This document shows, one piece after another, positions 33,414 through 42,803 of a DNA stretch of 64,000 bases; position 1 is the stretch's first letter; each line of letters opens with the position of its first letter. This DNA comes from QHXW01 sp035297145. Its GTDB lineage: Bacteria; Acidobacteriota; Terriglobia; Bryobacterales; Bryobacteraceae. A model generated the notes under the pieces. That model did no database searches, was not told the origin of the DNA, and was given only the letters and a program-made list of their open reading frames with translations. Location of the stretch: the NCBI GenBank assembly GCA_035297145.1, contig DATGZN010000077.1, forward strand, positions 124,001 through 188,000. Reading direction: 5' to 3'. Position numbers and translations under genes: made by a program.

Positions 33414-34172
33414 TCAAAGCTTGTTTACGTGGTCGAGCGCCAGGAATTGCTGGATGTGCGGGTGGTCGGATTTTTCGAGATCCTGCACCGGTCCGAAGAA
33501 AATAACCTGTCCCTGATGGAGAAACACAACGCGGTCCGCCACACGGTACATGAGGTCCAGATCGTGCGTTACCACGACCGAAGTCAGCCGTAGCTGGCGC
33601 TTCAAGCGCAACATCAACTCAGCGAGATGGTCCGACATGATGGGGTCCACCATTGTGGTGGGCTCGTCGTAGAGGATGCATTCCGGCTGCGCCGCCAGGG
33701 CGCGCGCAATAGCGACCGCGCGTTTGTACCCGGTGGATAAATCCGCCGGATAGGCGTCACGAGCCTCGTAAATATCCACCATTTTCAGCAGTCCATTGAC
33801 GACGTCTTCTTTGTTCTGCTCATCGTAATCATCGCGCAGTTCGAGCGAGAACAGCACATTTTCGGCGGCTGTTAGAGAGTCGAACAACGCCCCCGATTGA
33901 AACACCATGGTCACTTTCTTGCGAATGCGCCGCAGTTCTGGCTCGTCGAAGTTGGTTGTGTCTTCGTGCGCTACGATGACCCGCCCCTGGTCCGGTTTCA
34001 AAAAGCCCATGATATGCGCGAGGGTGACCGACTTACCCACGCCGCTGCGTCCGATAATGGCAACGGTCTGGCCGCCATCAATATAAAAATTGCTGTCGGC
34101 CAAAACTGGCTTATCGAACGTCTTATAAACATGGCGGAATTCTATGTAATGGGGATATTCATCTTGTGGCAT
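33414..34172 (-). CDS. MlaF-like ABC transporter ATPase
   Basis: This 252-aa ATPase has Walker A GRSGVGKS, the Q-loop VFQSGALFDSLTAAENV typical of MlaF/Ttg2A phospholipid-transport ATPases, Walker B CILYDEPTT and the H-loop VTHD. The ABC signature reads LSTGYKRAVAIARAL instead of LSGG-type. Related ATPases work with MlaE permease and MlaD to move phospholipids between membranes, but no mlaE or mlaD is next to this gene. Its start overlaps the mobA 3' end by 14 bases. Confidence 0.85.
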   Translation of the reverse strand: MPQDEYPHYIEFRHVYKTFDKPVLADSNFYIDGGQTVAIIGRSGVGKSVTLAHIMGFLKPDQGRVIVAHEDTTNFDEPELRRIRKKVTMVFQSGALFDSLTAAENVLFSLELRDDYDEQNKEDVVNGLLKMVDIYEARDAYPADLSTGYKRAVAIARALAAQPECILYDEPTTMVDPIMSDHLAELMLRLKRQLRLTSVVVTHDLDLMYRVADRVVFLHQGQVIFFGPVQDLEKSDHPHIQQFLALDHVNKL

Positions 34173-34728
34173 GCGAGTAAGCCGCCCATTCCTCGGGCGT
34201 GTTGAGGTTACGGAAATAGTGAGAGTGGGGCACGGGCCAAAAATCGATGTCGAGTGCTGCCAAAGCCTGGGTTAGCTTATGAACGCGATGCTCCAGCGCG
34301 CGGGCGGCCTCAACCGCACACCGGCGGTGATACGCGGCACACAATGGCTGCGGAACGGCATCCGGCCCCACCGGGATTACGGCGGAGGCTTGGCCAGCTT
34401 CCGCGCGCGCCATAAGCTGCACCAAGAACGCTGCGGTGACTTGCGGCATATCGCAGGCCAGAATCAGATTCCACTCGGAGCCACTATGAGTGAGCGCTGC
34501 ATGTATGCCCGACAGAGGCCCGCGCCCTGGGAAGACATCTTCAATGACGGGATAACCAAGGTTAGCATACCTGCTGATCTCTCCGACCAAAGTTATGTTA
34601 TCGGTCACGCCACGTGCTTGCGCTGCAACGTGTTCCACCAGCGAACGTCCTTGAAGTAGGAGGTGAGCTTTGTCACAGCCCATACGCGAACTGTGCCCTC
34701 CAGCCAGTACGAACGCGGCGCGATTCAT
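34159..34728 (-). CDS. mobA: Molybdenum cofactor guanylyltransferase
   Basis: A 189-aa enzyme that adds GMP to molybdopterin for Mo-bis-MGD cofactor. The nucleotide motif LAGGHSSRMGCDKAHLLLQG at residues ~8-27, YPVIEDVFPGRGPLSGIHAAL and LILACDMPQVTAAFL are all diagnostic. The C-terminal YFRNLNTPEEW is conserved in the family. The start at 34728 directly precedes the motif. It overlaps the ATPase gene by 14 bases, an odd pairing that may reflect compact packing rather than shared function. Confidence 0.9.
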   Translation of the reverse strand: MNRAAFVLAGGHSSRMGCDKAHLLLQGRSLVEHVAAQARGVTDNITLVGEISRYANLGYPVIEDVFPGRGPLSGIHAALTHSGSEWNLILACDMPQVTAAFLVQLMARAEAGQASAVIPVGPDAVPQPLCAAYHRRCAVEAARALEHRVHKLTQALAALDIDFWPVPHSHYFRNLNTPEEWAAYSHATR

Positions 34729-34794
34729 GCAGAAATGATAACATTGGAAAGATCTGCCGGAATTATTTGAGTGACGGAGAATTAAAACATTAGA

Positions 34795-35496
34795 ATGCGG
34801 AATTGTTTTATACTGTTTTCGGTGACCGCCGCAACCGCCGCTTCGTTGTCAGCAGCCACCGTGATCAATGCTCTCACGGTGACCCTGGTAGTGCGGCCGG
34901 ACGCCCACACCGGACGCCTAGTGCGCAGCGTGGAGCGCGCCGCACGTGTGAAACCGGAAACATCTGCTCCGCAAATTGAACTGCCTCCCGCACCAACCGA
35001 AGTTCCCGAAGCGTTTTCCAGACTCGTGGACGAGATTGCCGAGCGCCACGCGGTGGACCGTGACCTGGTCCATTCGATGATCTCGGTGGAGAGCAATTAC
35101 AACCCGCTGGCGGTATCAAACAAAGGAGCACTCGGCCTCATGCAGCTGGTGCCGTCCACCGCGCGCCGGTTTGGTGTGTCCGATGCCTTCAATCCCGCGC
35201 AGAACGTGGAAGGCGGTGTCCGGTACCTGAAATACCTGCTCGATCTTTACAACGGAGATCATCGGCTAGCGCTGGCAGCCTATAATGCCGGCGAGGGGAC
35301 CGTAGAGCGTTTCGGCGGCGTTCCACCATTCGCCGAGACGCGAAGTTATGTGTACCGGGTAGGGAAGGCACTGGACGCCAAGAAGGACGCGAAGAAACAG
35401 CAGGAGTCGAGTTTGCCTGCCAAGCCTGACGAAGACTTCAACCCCATCCGCGCCTTTGTAAATGCGATGGGACGGATATCTTACAGAACACCCTAG
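34795..35496 (+). CDS. Lytic transglycosylase (SLT domain)
   Basis: A 233-aa murein lytic transglycosylase. A signal-peptide-like N-terminus (FILFSVTAATAASLSAATVI) is followed by a spacer and the SLT domain from about residue 80, with the catalytic Glu99 in MISVESNYNPLAVS, then GLMQLVPSTARRFGV and ALAAYNAGEGTVERFGGVPPF. Lysine-rich residues follow the domain. It cleaves peptidoglycan glycan strands. Its stop is 3 bases before the amidase start, so the two cell-wall enzymes are in one operon. Confidence 0.93.
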   Translation: MRNCFILFSVTAATAASLSAATVINALTVTLVVRPDAHTGRLVRSVERAARVKPETSAPQIELPPAPTEVPEAFSRLVDEIAERHAVDRDLVHSMISVESNYNPLAVSNKGALGLMQLVPSTARRFGVSDAFNPAQNVEGGVRYLKYLLDLYNGDHRLALAAYNAGEGTVERFGGVPPFAETRSYVYRVGKALDAKKDAKKQQESSLPAKPDEDFNPIRAFVNAMGRISYRTP

Positions 35497-35499
35497 GTT

Positions 35500-36993
35500 A
35501 TGGAACGGCGCTTCACAACGGCGATGATGGTGGCGGCAATCGCAGCGACCGGAGCTGGGCGCGCCGCCGACCTCGAGGTTACCGCTGTCCGCCACTGGTC
35601 ACTGGCCAATACGACTCGTATCGCGATCGAAGTCACCGGCGAAGCGCACTACCATTCCGATCGAGTGGAGAATCCGGACCGAATCTTCTTCGATATCGCC
35701 GGCGCGCGGCCGCACATAGACGGCAAGCGGCTGTATGCAGACGAGGTCGGCGACAAGCTGGTAAAACGCATTCGCGTGGCGGAGACAGCGCCTGGAATCA
35801 CGCGCGTGGTCCTGGATCTGCAGTCCGACGCAGATTTTACGGTGTCGCGGCTGGACAATCCTAGCCGGCTGATCATCGAGCTGCGTCCTGCTGGCGGCAC
35901 GCGCAGATCCGACCAGGCCACTGAAGTGGCTGAGGCTGCATCGGAAAGTGAGACCGTGCGGAGATCTGGCGTTAAACGCGAAGCCAGTCCGATGCGTGAG
36001 CCGCCCAAGTCAGTGACCTCGCCGCCGCCCGTAATGCTGCCGGACCCGCCCGCGGTAACTCGGGAGATCAACAAGACTTCAGCTTCACGCATGGCGGCCA
36101 AGGCAATTCCGGCTCCGCTGGTTGTTCTACCCGATCCTCCTGCGAACGCACCGCCGGCGAAGGCTCCCCCAACCGAAATTGACGACCCTGAACCTGCCGT
36201 GGCCACGTCCCCTTCGACTCGTGCGGTCCCCAAGGCCGCGCATATTTCTAGCGATGGCGAGCGATCTCTGACTCGGGCGCTCGGGCTAAAAATCAACCGT
36301 GTGCTCATTGACCCCGGCCACGGCGGCGCCGACCAGGGAACCGTGGGGCGGCACGGGTTGATGGAGAAGGAATTGGTTTTAGATGTGGCCAGGCGGCTCG
36401 GCAAGCTCATCGAAGAGCGCATGGGCAGCGAGGTGATCTACACCCGCCAGGACGATACGTTCATACCGCTTCACGCCCGCACTGAACTGGCAAATGAAAA
36501 GAAGGCGGACCTGTTCCTATCGATTCATGCAAATTCCTCACCACATCCCAAGGTGGGTGGTATCGAGGTGTATTACCTCAATTTCACGCATTCGCCGGAT
36601 GCGTTGGACGTAGCGGCGCGTGAGAACGCGAGCTCCGACAAATCGGTTTACGAGTTGCGGGATCTGATCCAGACGATCACGTTGCATGAAAAGGTCGAGG
36701 AGTCGAAGGAATTTGCCTCCAAGGTTCAGGGCACGCTACAGACCTTCGAGACCCGGTACAATAATGCGGCGAAAAACCGTGGAGTGAAAAAAGCGCCCTT
36801 CGTCGTTCTAATCGGTGCTTCGATGCCCTCCATCCTGGCGGAGGTGGGATTCCTGAGCAATGCAAAGGAAGAGCAGCTCCTCAAGCGGCCGGAGCACCGG
36901 CAGCGCCTCGCCGAGGCACTGTATCAAGGCGTCTCGCGATACGCGCAATCGCTGAGTCATTTTCAAGTGGCGCAGCGCGCTTCCTCCGAATAG
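35500..36993 (+). CDS. N-acetylmuramoyl-L-alanine amidase with AMIN domain
   Basis: A 497-aa AmiC-type amidase. An AMIN domain occupies residues ~25-130 (FFDIAGARPHIDGKRLYADE), a Pro/Ala/Ser-rich linker runs to ~265 and the Amidase_3 zinc domain follows. Zinc-binding and catalytic parts are DPGHGGADQGTVG, MEKELVLDVA, LFLSIHANSSPHP and the Glu in LAEVGFLSNAKEE. It removes peptide stems from peptidoglycan in the periplasm. An N-terminal signal segment (MMVAAIAATGAGRAAD) agrees with export. It is flanked tightly by the transglycosylase and the amidotransferase genes. Confidence 0.95.
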   Translation: MERRFTTAMMVAAIAATGAGRAADLEVTAVRHWSLANTTRIAIEVTGEAHYHSDRVENPDRIFFDIAGARPHIDGKRLYADEVGDKLVKRIRVAETAPGITRVVLDLQSDADFTVSRLDNPSRLIIELRPAGGTRRSDQATEVAEAASESETVRRSGVKREASPMREPPKSVTSPPPVMLPDPPAVTREINKTSASRMAAKAIPAPLVVLPDPPANAPPAKAPPTEIDDPEPAVATSPSTRAVPKAAHISSDGERSLTRALGLKINRVLIDPGHGGADQGTVGRHGLMEKELVLDVARRLGKLIEERMGSEVIYTRQDDTFIPLHARTELANEKKADLFLSIHANSSPHPKVGGIEVYYLNFTHSPDALDVAARENASSDKSVYELRDLIQTITLHEKVEESKEFASKVQGTLQTFETRYNNAAKNRGVKKAPFVVLIGASMPSILAEVGFLSNAKEEQLLKRPEHRQRLAEALYQGVSRYAQSLSHFQVAQRASSE

Positions 36994-36999
36994 CCGCCG

Positions 37000-37710
37000 G
37001 TGCGCGTTCTCGCCTTTCGGCATAGCCCGTCGGATGGTCTGGGGCTGATCGCGGCCGTCTTGGATGCTCATGGCATCGCCTGCCAGTGCGCCGATCTGTA
37101 CGCAGCGCCAGGGAAGACTTGCATCACGGATGCCGACACTCTGATTCTCCTGGGCGGTTCGATGTCCGCGAACGACAATCTGTCTTTCCTCAACCGCGAG
37201 ATCGAATGCGTGCGGGCTGCTGTCCAGGCCGGCAAACCAGTGCTGGGCATCTGCCTGGGCGCGCAATTGATCGCGAAAGCGCTGGGCGCGAAGGTGTACC
37301 CGAACGGGAAGAAGGAAATCGGGTGGGCGCCGGTAACGTTCACCGATGCGGCACGGAACGATCCACTATTTCACGGCCACGACTCCGAAGTAATGTTTCA
37401 CTGGCACGGAGAGACTTTCGACTTGCCTGAAGGCGCCGAACTGCTCGCTTCGTCGGCCGATTGCCGCCATCAAGCATTTCGGTTGGGCGACCGAATCTAC
37501 GGCCTGCAGTTCCACCTGGAGGTTACTCCGGAGATGATTTCGCACTGGTGCCAGGAAGACGAGGCGTGCGGGGCGCCGGAGGCCACCGAACCTATCGACC
37601 CACATGCCCATTCCCCACGAGCGATGGATCTGGCTCGACTCGTTTTTGGCCGCTGGTGCGATCTGGTCAAAGCACAGATGCAATCTCGGCGGGATTCTTC
37701 CTCACATTGA
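37000..37710 (+). CDS. Class I glutamine amidotransferase-like protein
   Basis: This 236-aa protein resembles the glutaminase part of GMP synthase and of stand-alone GATase-1 proteins. The triad is complete: Cys85 in VLGICLGAQLIAKALG, His172 and Glu174 in LQFHLEVTPEM. The GTG start at 37000 comes 6 bases after the amidase stop. Its real donor target is unknown, as stand-alone members often hydrolyse gamma-glutamyl compounds. Its 3' end overlaps rnc's by 9 bases. Confidence 0.88.
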   Translation: MRVLAFRHSPSDGLGLIAAVLDAHGIACQCADLYAAPGKTCITDADTLILLGGSMSANDNLSFLNREIECVRAAVQAGKPVLGICLGAQLIAKALGAKVYPNGKKEIGWAPVTFTDAARNDPLFHGHDSEVMFHWHGETFDLPEGAELLASSADCRHQAFRLGDRIYGLQFHLEVTPEMISHWCQEDEACGAPEATEPIDPHAHSPRAMDLARLVFGRWCDLVKAQMQSRRDSSSH

Positions 37711-38436
37711 CGATTCCGCGGCCAGCAGTTGCTCGAGAGCCAGCTGGGCCGCTTTCTGCGCGGCATTTTTTTTGGAGTACCCTTCAGCCTGCGCGGTCCA
37801 GTCCTTTCCCACGCGAACTTCCATCGTGAAGGTCTTGGAGTGTTCCGGCCCTGTCTCCTGCAAAATGACATACCGTGGCAGCGGCAAGTGACGCGCACGG
37901 GCCAACTCTTGCAACGCGCTCTTGAAATCCGTGAGTGTGGATGGCGGCTGGTCCGCGGAAAACATTCCCGCTACGGCTGGGTCGCCCGCGATGTGGTGCT
38001 TGACGAATTGCCGGGTGTGCTCGATGCCGGCGTCCAGGTAAAGGGCGGCGATCAGCGCTTCGAGCGCATCCACCAACAGGGTGCGCTTAGAACGCCCTCC
38101 GCTCATCTCCTCGCCGCGGCCGAGCTGAAGATACTGGCCCAACTGAAGCCCTTCTGCAACGCCATAAAGGTGCGCGGCGCTGACCATGTGCGCCTTGAGC
38201 TTGGAGAGCCGCCCTTCTGAATATCCTGGCAGGCGGTCAACTAGCGTCTCGCTAATGAGAAACCCGAGGATCGAGTCACCCAGGAATTCGAGTTGCTCGT
38301 TGTCCGCCATTTGTCTGCCATCGGCGGACAATCTTTCATGCACATGAGAGCTGTGGGTAAGCGCACGCTGCAGCAGCTCCCGATTTCGAAACTGGTACCC
38401 GATTGCGGTCTCGAGACAGGAAAGATCGGGGCGCAT
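37702..38436 (-). CDS. rnc: Ribonuclease III
   Basis: A 244-aa double-strand-specific endonuclease. The signature NEQLEFLGDSILGFLISE with metal-binding acidic residues, EGRLSKLKAHMVS and DALEALIAALYLDAG form the nuclease domain (to about 150). A dsRNA-binding domain fills the C-terminus (FKSALQELARARHLPLPRYV and KNAAQKAAQLALEQLL). ATG 38436 is used; the frame continues 27 codons upstream without family match. It follows the TPR gene by 22 bases. Confidence 0.95.
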   Translation of the reverse strand: MRPDLSCLETAIGYQFRNRELLQRALTHSSHVHERLSADGRQMADNEQLEFLGDSILGFLISETLVDRLPGYSEGRLSKLKAHMVSAAHLYGVAEGLQLGQYLQLGRGEEMSGGRSKRTLLVDALEALIAALYLDAGIEHTRQFVKHHIAGDPAVAGMFSADQPPSTLTDFKSALQELARARHLPLPRYVILQETGPEHSKTFTMEVRVGKDWTAQAEGYSKKNAAQKAAQLALEQLLAAESSM

Positions 38437-38458
38437 CACGGCACGCCAGTGTACACGC

Positions 38459-39262
38459 TTATTGCTTCTTGATTTCGACCGGCGGAGGAGCCGATGACGA
38501 GGCCGGATTCGCGCCACCAGACTTCATCTGTGTGGCCCGCACCTTCTCTGCCTGCGCGTACTGCTTGACTGGGGCCGCAGCGTCCGGCATGGCCATCACC
38601 TTCTCCAGTAGGGGAAGAGCATCATCAGGCTTCTTTTGCAGATCGTACACTACGGCAAGCTGTATCATCATGATCGGATCAGGAGCCAGATCGATCGCCT
38701 GCTTCAGTTCGGAGACTGCGACATCATAGTTCTTTCGCGCTTTTGCCGCGTAGCCAAGCGCTGCGTGTGCTTGCGACAAGTACTCGTTTTTGGCTTCGGT
38801 CCATTGATCATCCGTGACTTGTGGATTGGGCTTGGGGGTATCCTTGACGATTTCCATGGCGTCTTTGGCGTACTTCTCGGCGCGCGCGAGCTTCTCTTCA
38901 CGGTCCAGATCAAACTCGCGGGTACGCTGCGCAATGGCTTGGCCTAACAGCAGCATGGCCTGATACTGTTTGGGGTCAGCCTGGACCGCCTGTTCGCCGT
39001 AAACCACCATTTTTTCGTAGTCATTTTTCTGCTGATATGACATCGCCTCCACATAAAGCGCCAGGCCTTTGTAATCCGTATCCGCGTACTTGGTCAGCAG
39101 TGTTTCGGCGGCCTTGATCCGCGCATCGGGATCCTGCGATTGCAACATTTCCTGCAACGCATCCCGTTCCCCCTTGGATTTTGGCGCAGGCTGCTTCTGA
39201 TCCGCCGGCATCGAGAGCGCCGCACAGAGTGCCAGCATCGGGATGGTGAAAATTCGTGGCAT
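38459..39262 (-). CDS. Secreted tetratricopeptide-repeat protein
   Basis: A 267-aa exported protein with a signal peptide (MPRIFTIPMLALCAALSMPA) and TPR-like helical repeats, for instance NDYEKMVVYGEQAVQADPKQ, AHAALGYAAKARKNYDVAVSEL and KQAIDLAPDPIMMIQLAVVY. The C-terminal ~30 residues are Pro/Ser rich. TPR proteins scaffold other proteins; the partner is unknown. It lies 12 bases after the larger HAxxH/TPR protein, which probably acts with it, and before rnc. Confidence 0.8.
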   Translation of the reverse strand: MPRIFTIPMLALCAALSMPADQKQPAPKSKGERDALQEMLQSQDPDARIKAAETLLTKYADTDYKGLALYVEAMSYQQKNDYEKMVVYGEQAVQADPKQYQAMLLLGQAIAQRTREFDLDREEKLARAEKYAKDAMEIVKDTPKPNPQVTDDQWTEAKNEYLSQAHAALGYAAKARKNYDVAVSELKQAIDLAPDPIMMIQLAVVYDLQKKPDDALPLLEKVMAMPDAAAPVKQYAQAEKVRATQMKSGGANPASSSAPPPVEIKKQ

Positions 39263-39274
39263 AAAAAAGCTCCT

Positions 39275-40753
39275 TCAGTTTTGTGGTTTCTTGTAGGGTT
39301 GCTGTATACCTTGTTCCGCGGCTTGCCGTGCCGCCGCTGACACCCCATCTACGGCCAGTGCAGCCTGAAAGTGCTTGGCTGCCTCGTCGCGATTGCCCGC
39401 AATGTCGGAGAGCCGCCCCAGATAGACGTGCGTCCACGCCATTACCCAAGGATCCGGCCCGGAGTCCAGAACTTTCTGAAAAAGCCGCTCTCCCATCTCT
39501 GCGTCGTGCTGCAGCACGGCGATCCGCGCCAAGCCATAATACGCCCGTGCGTGTACGGATTGCTCGCTGGTCACCTCAAGCACTCGCAGGAAGGCTTGTT
39601 TGGCGCGGTCATAATCCTTGGCGCCATAAATTTTCTCGGCTTCCTCGATGGCTTTTTCGCCAGGATTAGGCTCGCGAGGGCGCGGTTGGGCTTCCACGAC
39701 CTTGGCGGTGCGGACCCTGGCGCGTTCGGCGAACTGCACCTTGGAAAGGCGCTGGTCCTCGCGCACCACATCGAGACGCTTGATCATTTCGGGAAAAAAC
39801 AGGCGCATGGCTTGCGGCTGCTTTTCGAATAGCGTTAGCTGCTCCGCAAAAAAAGGGGTCAGGATGTAGCCCTCGCGCAGCGATTCGTCAACGGTTTCGG
39901 CATTCCCGGGCAAGCGTGCCTCAAGCGCCTTGATCAGTGACTCGGTGGTCAAGAGCAGGAAGTCCGACTTGTACGACTCGGCGAGGGCCGGGGCGCCCTG
40001 CGCATAATCGATGAGCGAATTCCTCTTCAGGATGTCGTCGCCATACTTGGTGGCCAAAGGATCCAGTAAATAGTGCAGATAGGCGTGGCGGATGTCCATG
40101 ACTCGGGGCTCCGCCGATGGCGTTACCACCACGAAATAATCATCGGCGTAGCTGCGCGTTTGTACTTGGTTGGGAGCGCCAAGTAAATCCAGATAGATTT
40201 GGAAGTTCCGGCCGAGGAAACCAGCGGTCGCATTTCGCAAGTAAGCGTTCGCTTCGAGGATAGCGCGGGAAACAGGCGCATGATACTGGGCAAGCGTGCG
40301 CTCGCATGCCGGCTGCGATTTGTTCCACAGTTCCACGATATTCGCCTCGCGGTAGAAGCGAACCAGCAGCGGCCCAAATGCCTGCATTTGGCGGACATCC
40401 GGGGGTAGTTCTACGTCCCGGTATCGGAACTTGAAATCAGGTGGATCGCCCACCGAGAGCGCGAAGGAAACGTATTGGCCCAGGTCGGCGGTTGCGTCGT
40501 CTTGGTGATGTTCCGCGACGAACTTCTTGAGGTCTGCCAGTACCGGTGCACGCGACGCCGCAACTGCTCGGCGCACTTGCTCGCGCAGAGGATCGCTATT
40601 TGGAGAGGTGAGATCGGCATCGTAACCGGCCGCGTTGATGGCCGCCATGACCGTGAACAACGAGGGGCTAAAATCCAGTTGCCCGCGTTCGGCCGCCGAA
40701 CCTGGGACCGCCAACGCCGGAACAAGGAAAGATGCAAACAAGAATCGATTCAA
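39275..40753 (-). CDS. Secreted protein with degenerate HExxH-like motif and TPR C-terminus
   Basis: A 492-aa exported protein (signal MNRFLFASFLVPALAVPGSA). Residues ~30-330 form an alpha/beta domain that I cannot name. Near 223 it has IRHAYLHYLLDPLATKYGDD, which looks like a zinc-peptidase HExxH helix with Glu changed to Ala (His223 and His227). Residues ~370-490 carry TPR repeats (YDRAKQAFLRVLEVTSEQ, ARAYYGLARIAVLQHDAEMG, WVMAWTHVYLGRLSDIAG). It leads a leftward operon with the smaller TPR protein and rnc. If the motif is real the protein is catalytically inactive. Confidence 0.75.
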   Translation of the reverse strand: MNRFLFASFLVPALAVPGSAAERGQLDFSPSLFTVMAAINAAGYDADLTSPNSDPLREQVRRAVAASRAPVLADLKKFVAEHHQDDATADLGQYVSFALSVGDPPDFKFRYRDVELPPDVRQMQAFGPLLVRFYREANIVELWNKSQPACERTLAQYHAPVSRAILEANAYLRNATAGFLGRNFQIYLDLLGAPNQVQTRSYADDYFVVVTPSAEPRVMDIRHAYLHYLLDPLATKYGDDILKRNSLIDYAQGAPALAESYKSDFLLLTTESLIKALEARLPGNAETVDESLREGYILTPFFAEQLTLFEKQPQAMRLFFPEMIKRLDVVREDQRLSKVQFAERARVRTAKVVEAQPRPREPNPGEKAIEEAEKIYGAKDYDRAKQAFLRVLEVTSEQSVHARAYYGLARIAVLQHDAEMGERLFQKVLDSGPDPWVMAWTHVYLGRLSDIAGNRDEAAKHFQAALAVDGVSAAARQAAEQGIQQPYKKPQN

Positions 40754-40888
40754 ACGGGTCTGCCTTGGATGTCTTCAGTCTAGCGTATCTTAAGATTCCG
40801 GCGTCTCGGTTTGGCGATGTAGCGGATGTGTGTTTTGTCACCCGATCCATAGCGCCTTGCCCGTGGCCACCGCACATGACGGGCAGCG

Positions 40889-40894
40889 TATAAT
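40889..40894 (+). promoter_or_regulatory. Candidate -10 box upstream of korA
   Basis: TATAAT at 40889 lies 64 bases before the ATG at 40959 in the 205-base spacer between the divergent TPR gene and korA. TTGCCC at 40857-40862 is too far (26 bases) to be its -35 box, so the assignment is weak. Confidence 0.3.
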
Positions 40895-40958
40895 TAGAAC
40901 GAACTACAGTTCAACCCAATGAGCGCTTCTGCCGCTCGGAGAAGGATTTCGCATATAG

Positions 40959-42803
40959 ATGTCTACGATTGAGGTTTCCCCGGCCTCGCCACGTTCCGGC
41001 GAATTTCAACAACCTGTCGTCAACGATTTCAGCGTCCAAGTCGCAACCATTAACGGCTCAGGCAGCCAGACCGCCAACAGCGTTTTGATGCGCGCTATTT
41101 TCCAGATGGGTGTTCCGGTCTCGGGAAAGAACATGTTTCCCTCGAATATCCAGGGACTGCCCACGTGGTTCACGATCCGTGCAAGCAAACACGGTTACGT
41201 CGGCCGCAAGAAGGAAGTCGATTTCTTGGTGGCCATGAATCCCGAGACGGCGCGCGAAGACGTCATGAAACTGGATCGCGGCGCCGCAGTGGTGTACGAC
41301 GAGCCGCTCAAGCTCGATGCGCTTCGTTCCGATCTGCATTTCTACCCGGTGCCATTCGACAAGCTTGTAGGGCCGGTTTGCCCCGAGGCAAAGTTGCGCA
41401 AGCTGGTGCGCAACATGATCTACGACGGTGTGGTGGCACAGCTTCTCTCCATCGACATGGAGGAGATCCACAAGGCGCTGTTCAAACAGTTCGGAAAGAA
41501 GAAGGCGAAGGCCGCGGAACTGAACTGGGGAGCTTGCCAGGCGGGGTTTGATTACGCGTCGAAGACTTTCGCCAAGGCCGACCCGTACCGAATTGAGCGA
41601 CTGAACGCGACGGCGGGCAAAATTATTATCGACGGCAACGCCGCGGCGGCTCTTGGCTGCGTTTTCGCTGGCGCCACGGTTGTGATCTGGTACCCCATCA
41701 CGCCGTCCTCGTCGCTCGTGGAATCCATGATTGGCTACCTGAAGCGTTTCCGCATTGATCAGGAGACCAAAAAGGCTACTTATGCCGTGGTGCAGGCGGA
41801 AGATGAGTTATCGGCGGTCGGCATGGTATTGGGAGCGGGCTGGGCAGGAGCGCGTGCGGTAACGTCCACAGCCGGGCCGGGCATTTCGCTCATGGCGGAG
41901 TTTGTGGGCTTAGGCTACTACGCCGAGATTCCCGCGGTTATTTTCGACGTCCAACGCGTTGGCCCTTCGACGGGCTTACCCACGCGCACCGCGCAAGGCG
42001 ACATCCTCTCGACTGCTTTGCTGTCTCACGGCGACACTCGGCACCCGTTGCTGTTTCCCTGCTCGCCCGAAGAGTGCTTCAGCGTGGCCGGCGAAGCGTT
42101 CGATCTCGCGGAGCAGTTCCAGACCCCGGTGTTCGTGATGACCGACCTGGATCTCGGCATGAATAATTGGATGGCCGATGCCTTCGAATATCCAAGCAAG
42201 CCGCTGAACCGCGGGAAGGTTCTAACGGCCCAGGATCTCGAACGGCTGGGCGGCTTCGCTCGCTATAAGGATGTCGATGGCGACGGCGTCGGCTACCGCA
42301 CGTTGCCGGGAACGGGGCACCCGCAGGCCGCCTACTTCACGCGCGGGAGCGGCCACAACGAGAAAGCTCAATATACGGAGCGCGAAGATGATTACGTCCA
42401 CAACATGGACCGCCTGGCGCACAAGTTCGAATCCATTCGCAAGCACGTGCCGCGCCCGGTAGTGGAGTACAATCCCCGGGCGGAAGTCGGTTTTGTTGCG
42501 TTCGGCACTTCGCATTACGCTGTCGTAGAAAGCCGCGATCAGTTGAAGGCCGAGTTCGGTATCGAGACCAGTTACCTGCGGTTGAAAGCTTATCCGTTCA
42601 CGCCGGAGGTGTTGGATTTCATTCGGCGCCACAAACGCGTTTACGTGGTGGAGCAGAATCGCGATGCGCAGTTGCTGGGACTGATGCGCCTGGATTTTGA
42701 GGCGGCGGACATCGATAGATTGCGCAGCATGAAATACTACGGCGGCCTACCGCTAGACGCGCGAACCGTCACCGATGATGTCGTTCACCAGGAGGAAAAA
42801 TGA
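40959..42803 (+). CDS. korA: 2-oxoacid:ferredoxin oxidoreductase subunit alpha (gamma-alpha fusion)
   Basis: The 614-aa protein has an N-terminal gamma domain (VATINGSGSQTANSVLMRAI, MGVPVSGKNMFPSNIQG) joined to an alpha domain (AAALGCVFAGATVVIWYPITPSSSLVE, then STAGPGISLMAEF). Paired with KorB it oxidises 2-oxoglutarate or a related 2-oxoacid to acyl-CoA and reduces ferredoxin. The stop overlaps the korB start as ATGA. The order gamma-alpha is the usual one for this branch. The assignment to 2-oxoglutarate rather than pyruvate is by overall similarity. Confidence 0.92.
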   Translation: MSTIEVSPASPRSGEFQQPVVNDFSVQVATINGSGSQTANSVLMRAIFQMGVPVSGKNMFPSNIQGLPTWFTIRASKHGYVGRKKEVDFLVAMNPETAREDVMKLDRGAAVVYDEPLKLDALRSDLHFYPVPFDKLVGPVCPEAKLRKLVRNMIYDGVVAQLLSIDMEEIHKALFKQFGKKKAKAAELNWGACQAGFDYASKTFAKADPYRIERLNATAGKIIIDGNAAAALGCVFAGATVVIWYPITPSSSLVESMIGYLKRFRIDQETKKATYAVVQAEDELSAVGMVLGAGWAGARAVTSTAGPGISLMAEFVGLGYYAEIPAVIFDVQRVGPSTGLPTRTAQGDILSTALLSHGDTRHPLLFPCSPEECFSVAGEAFDLAEQFQTPVFVMTDLDLGMNNWMADAFEYPSKPLNRGKVLTAQDLERLGGFARYKDVDGDGVGYRTLPGTGHPQAAYFTRGSGHNEKAQYTEREDDYVHNMDRLAHKFESIRKHVPRPVVEYNPRAEVGFVAFGTSHYAVVESRDQLKAEFGIETSYLRLKAYPFTPEVLDFIRRHKRVYVVEQNRDAQLLGLMRLDFEAADIDRLRSMKYYGGLPLDARTVTDDVVHQEEK

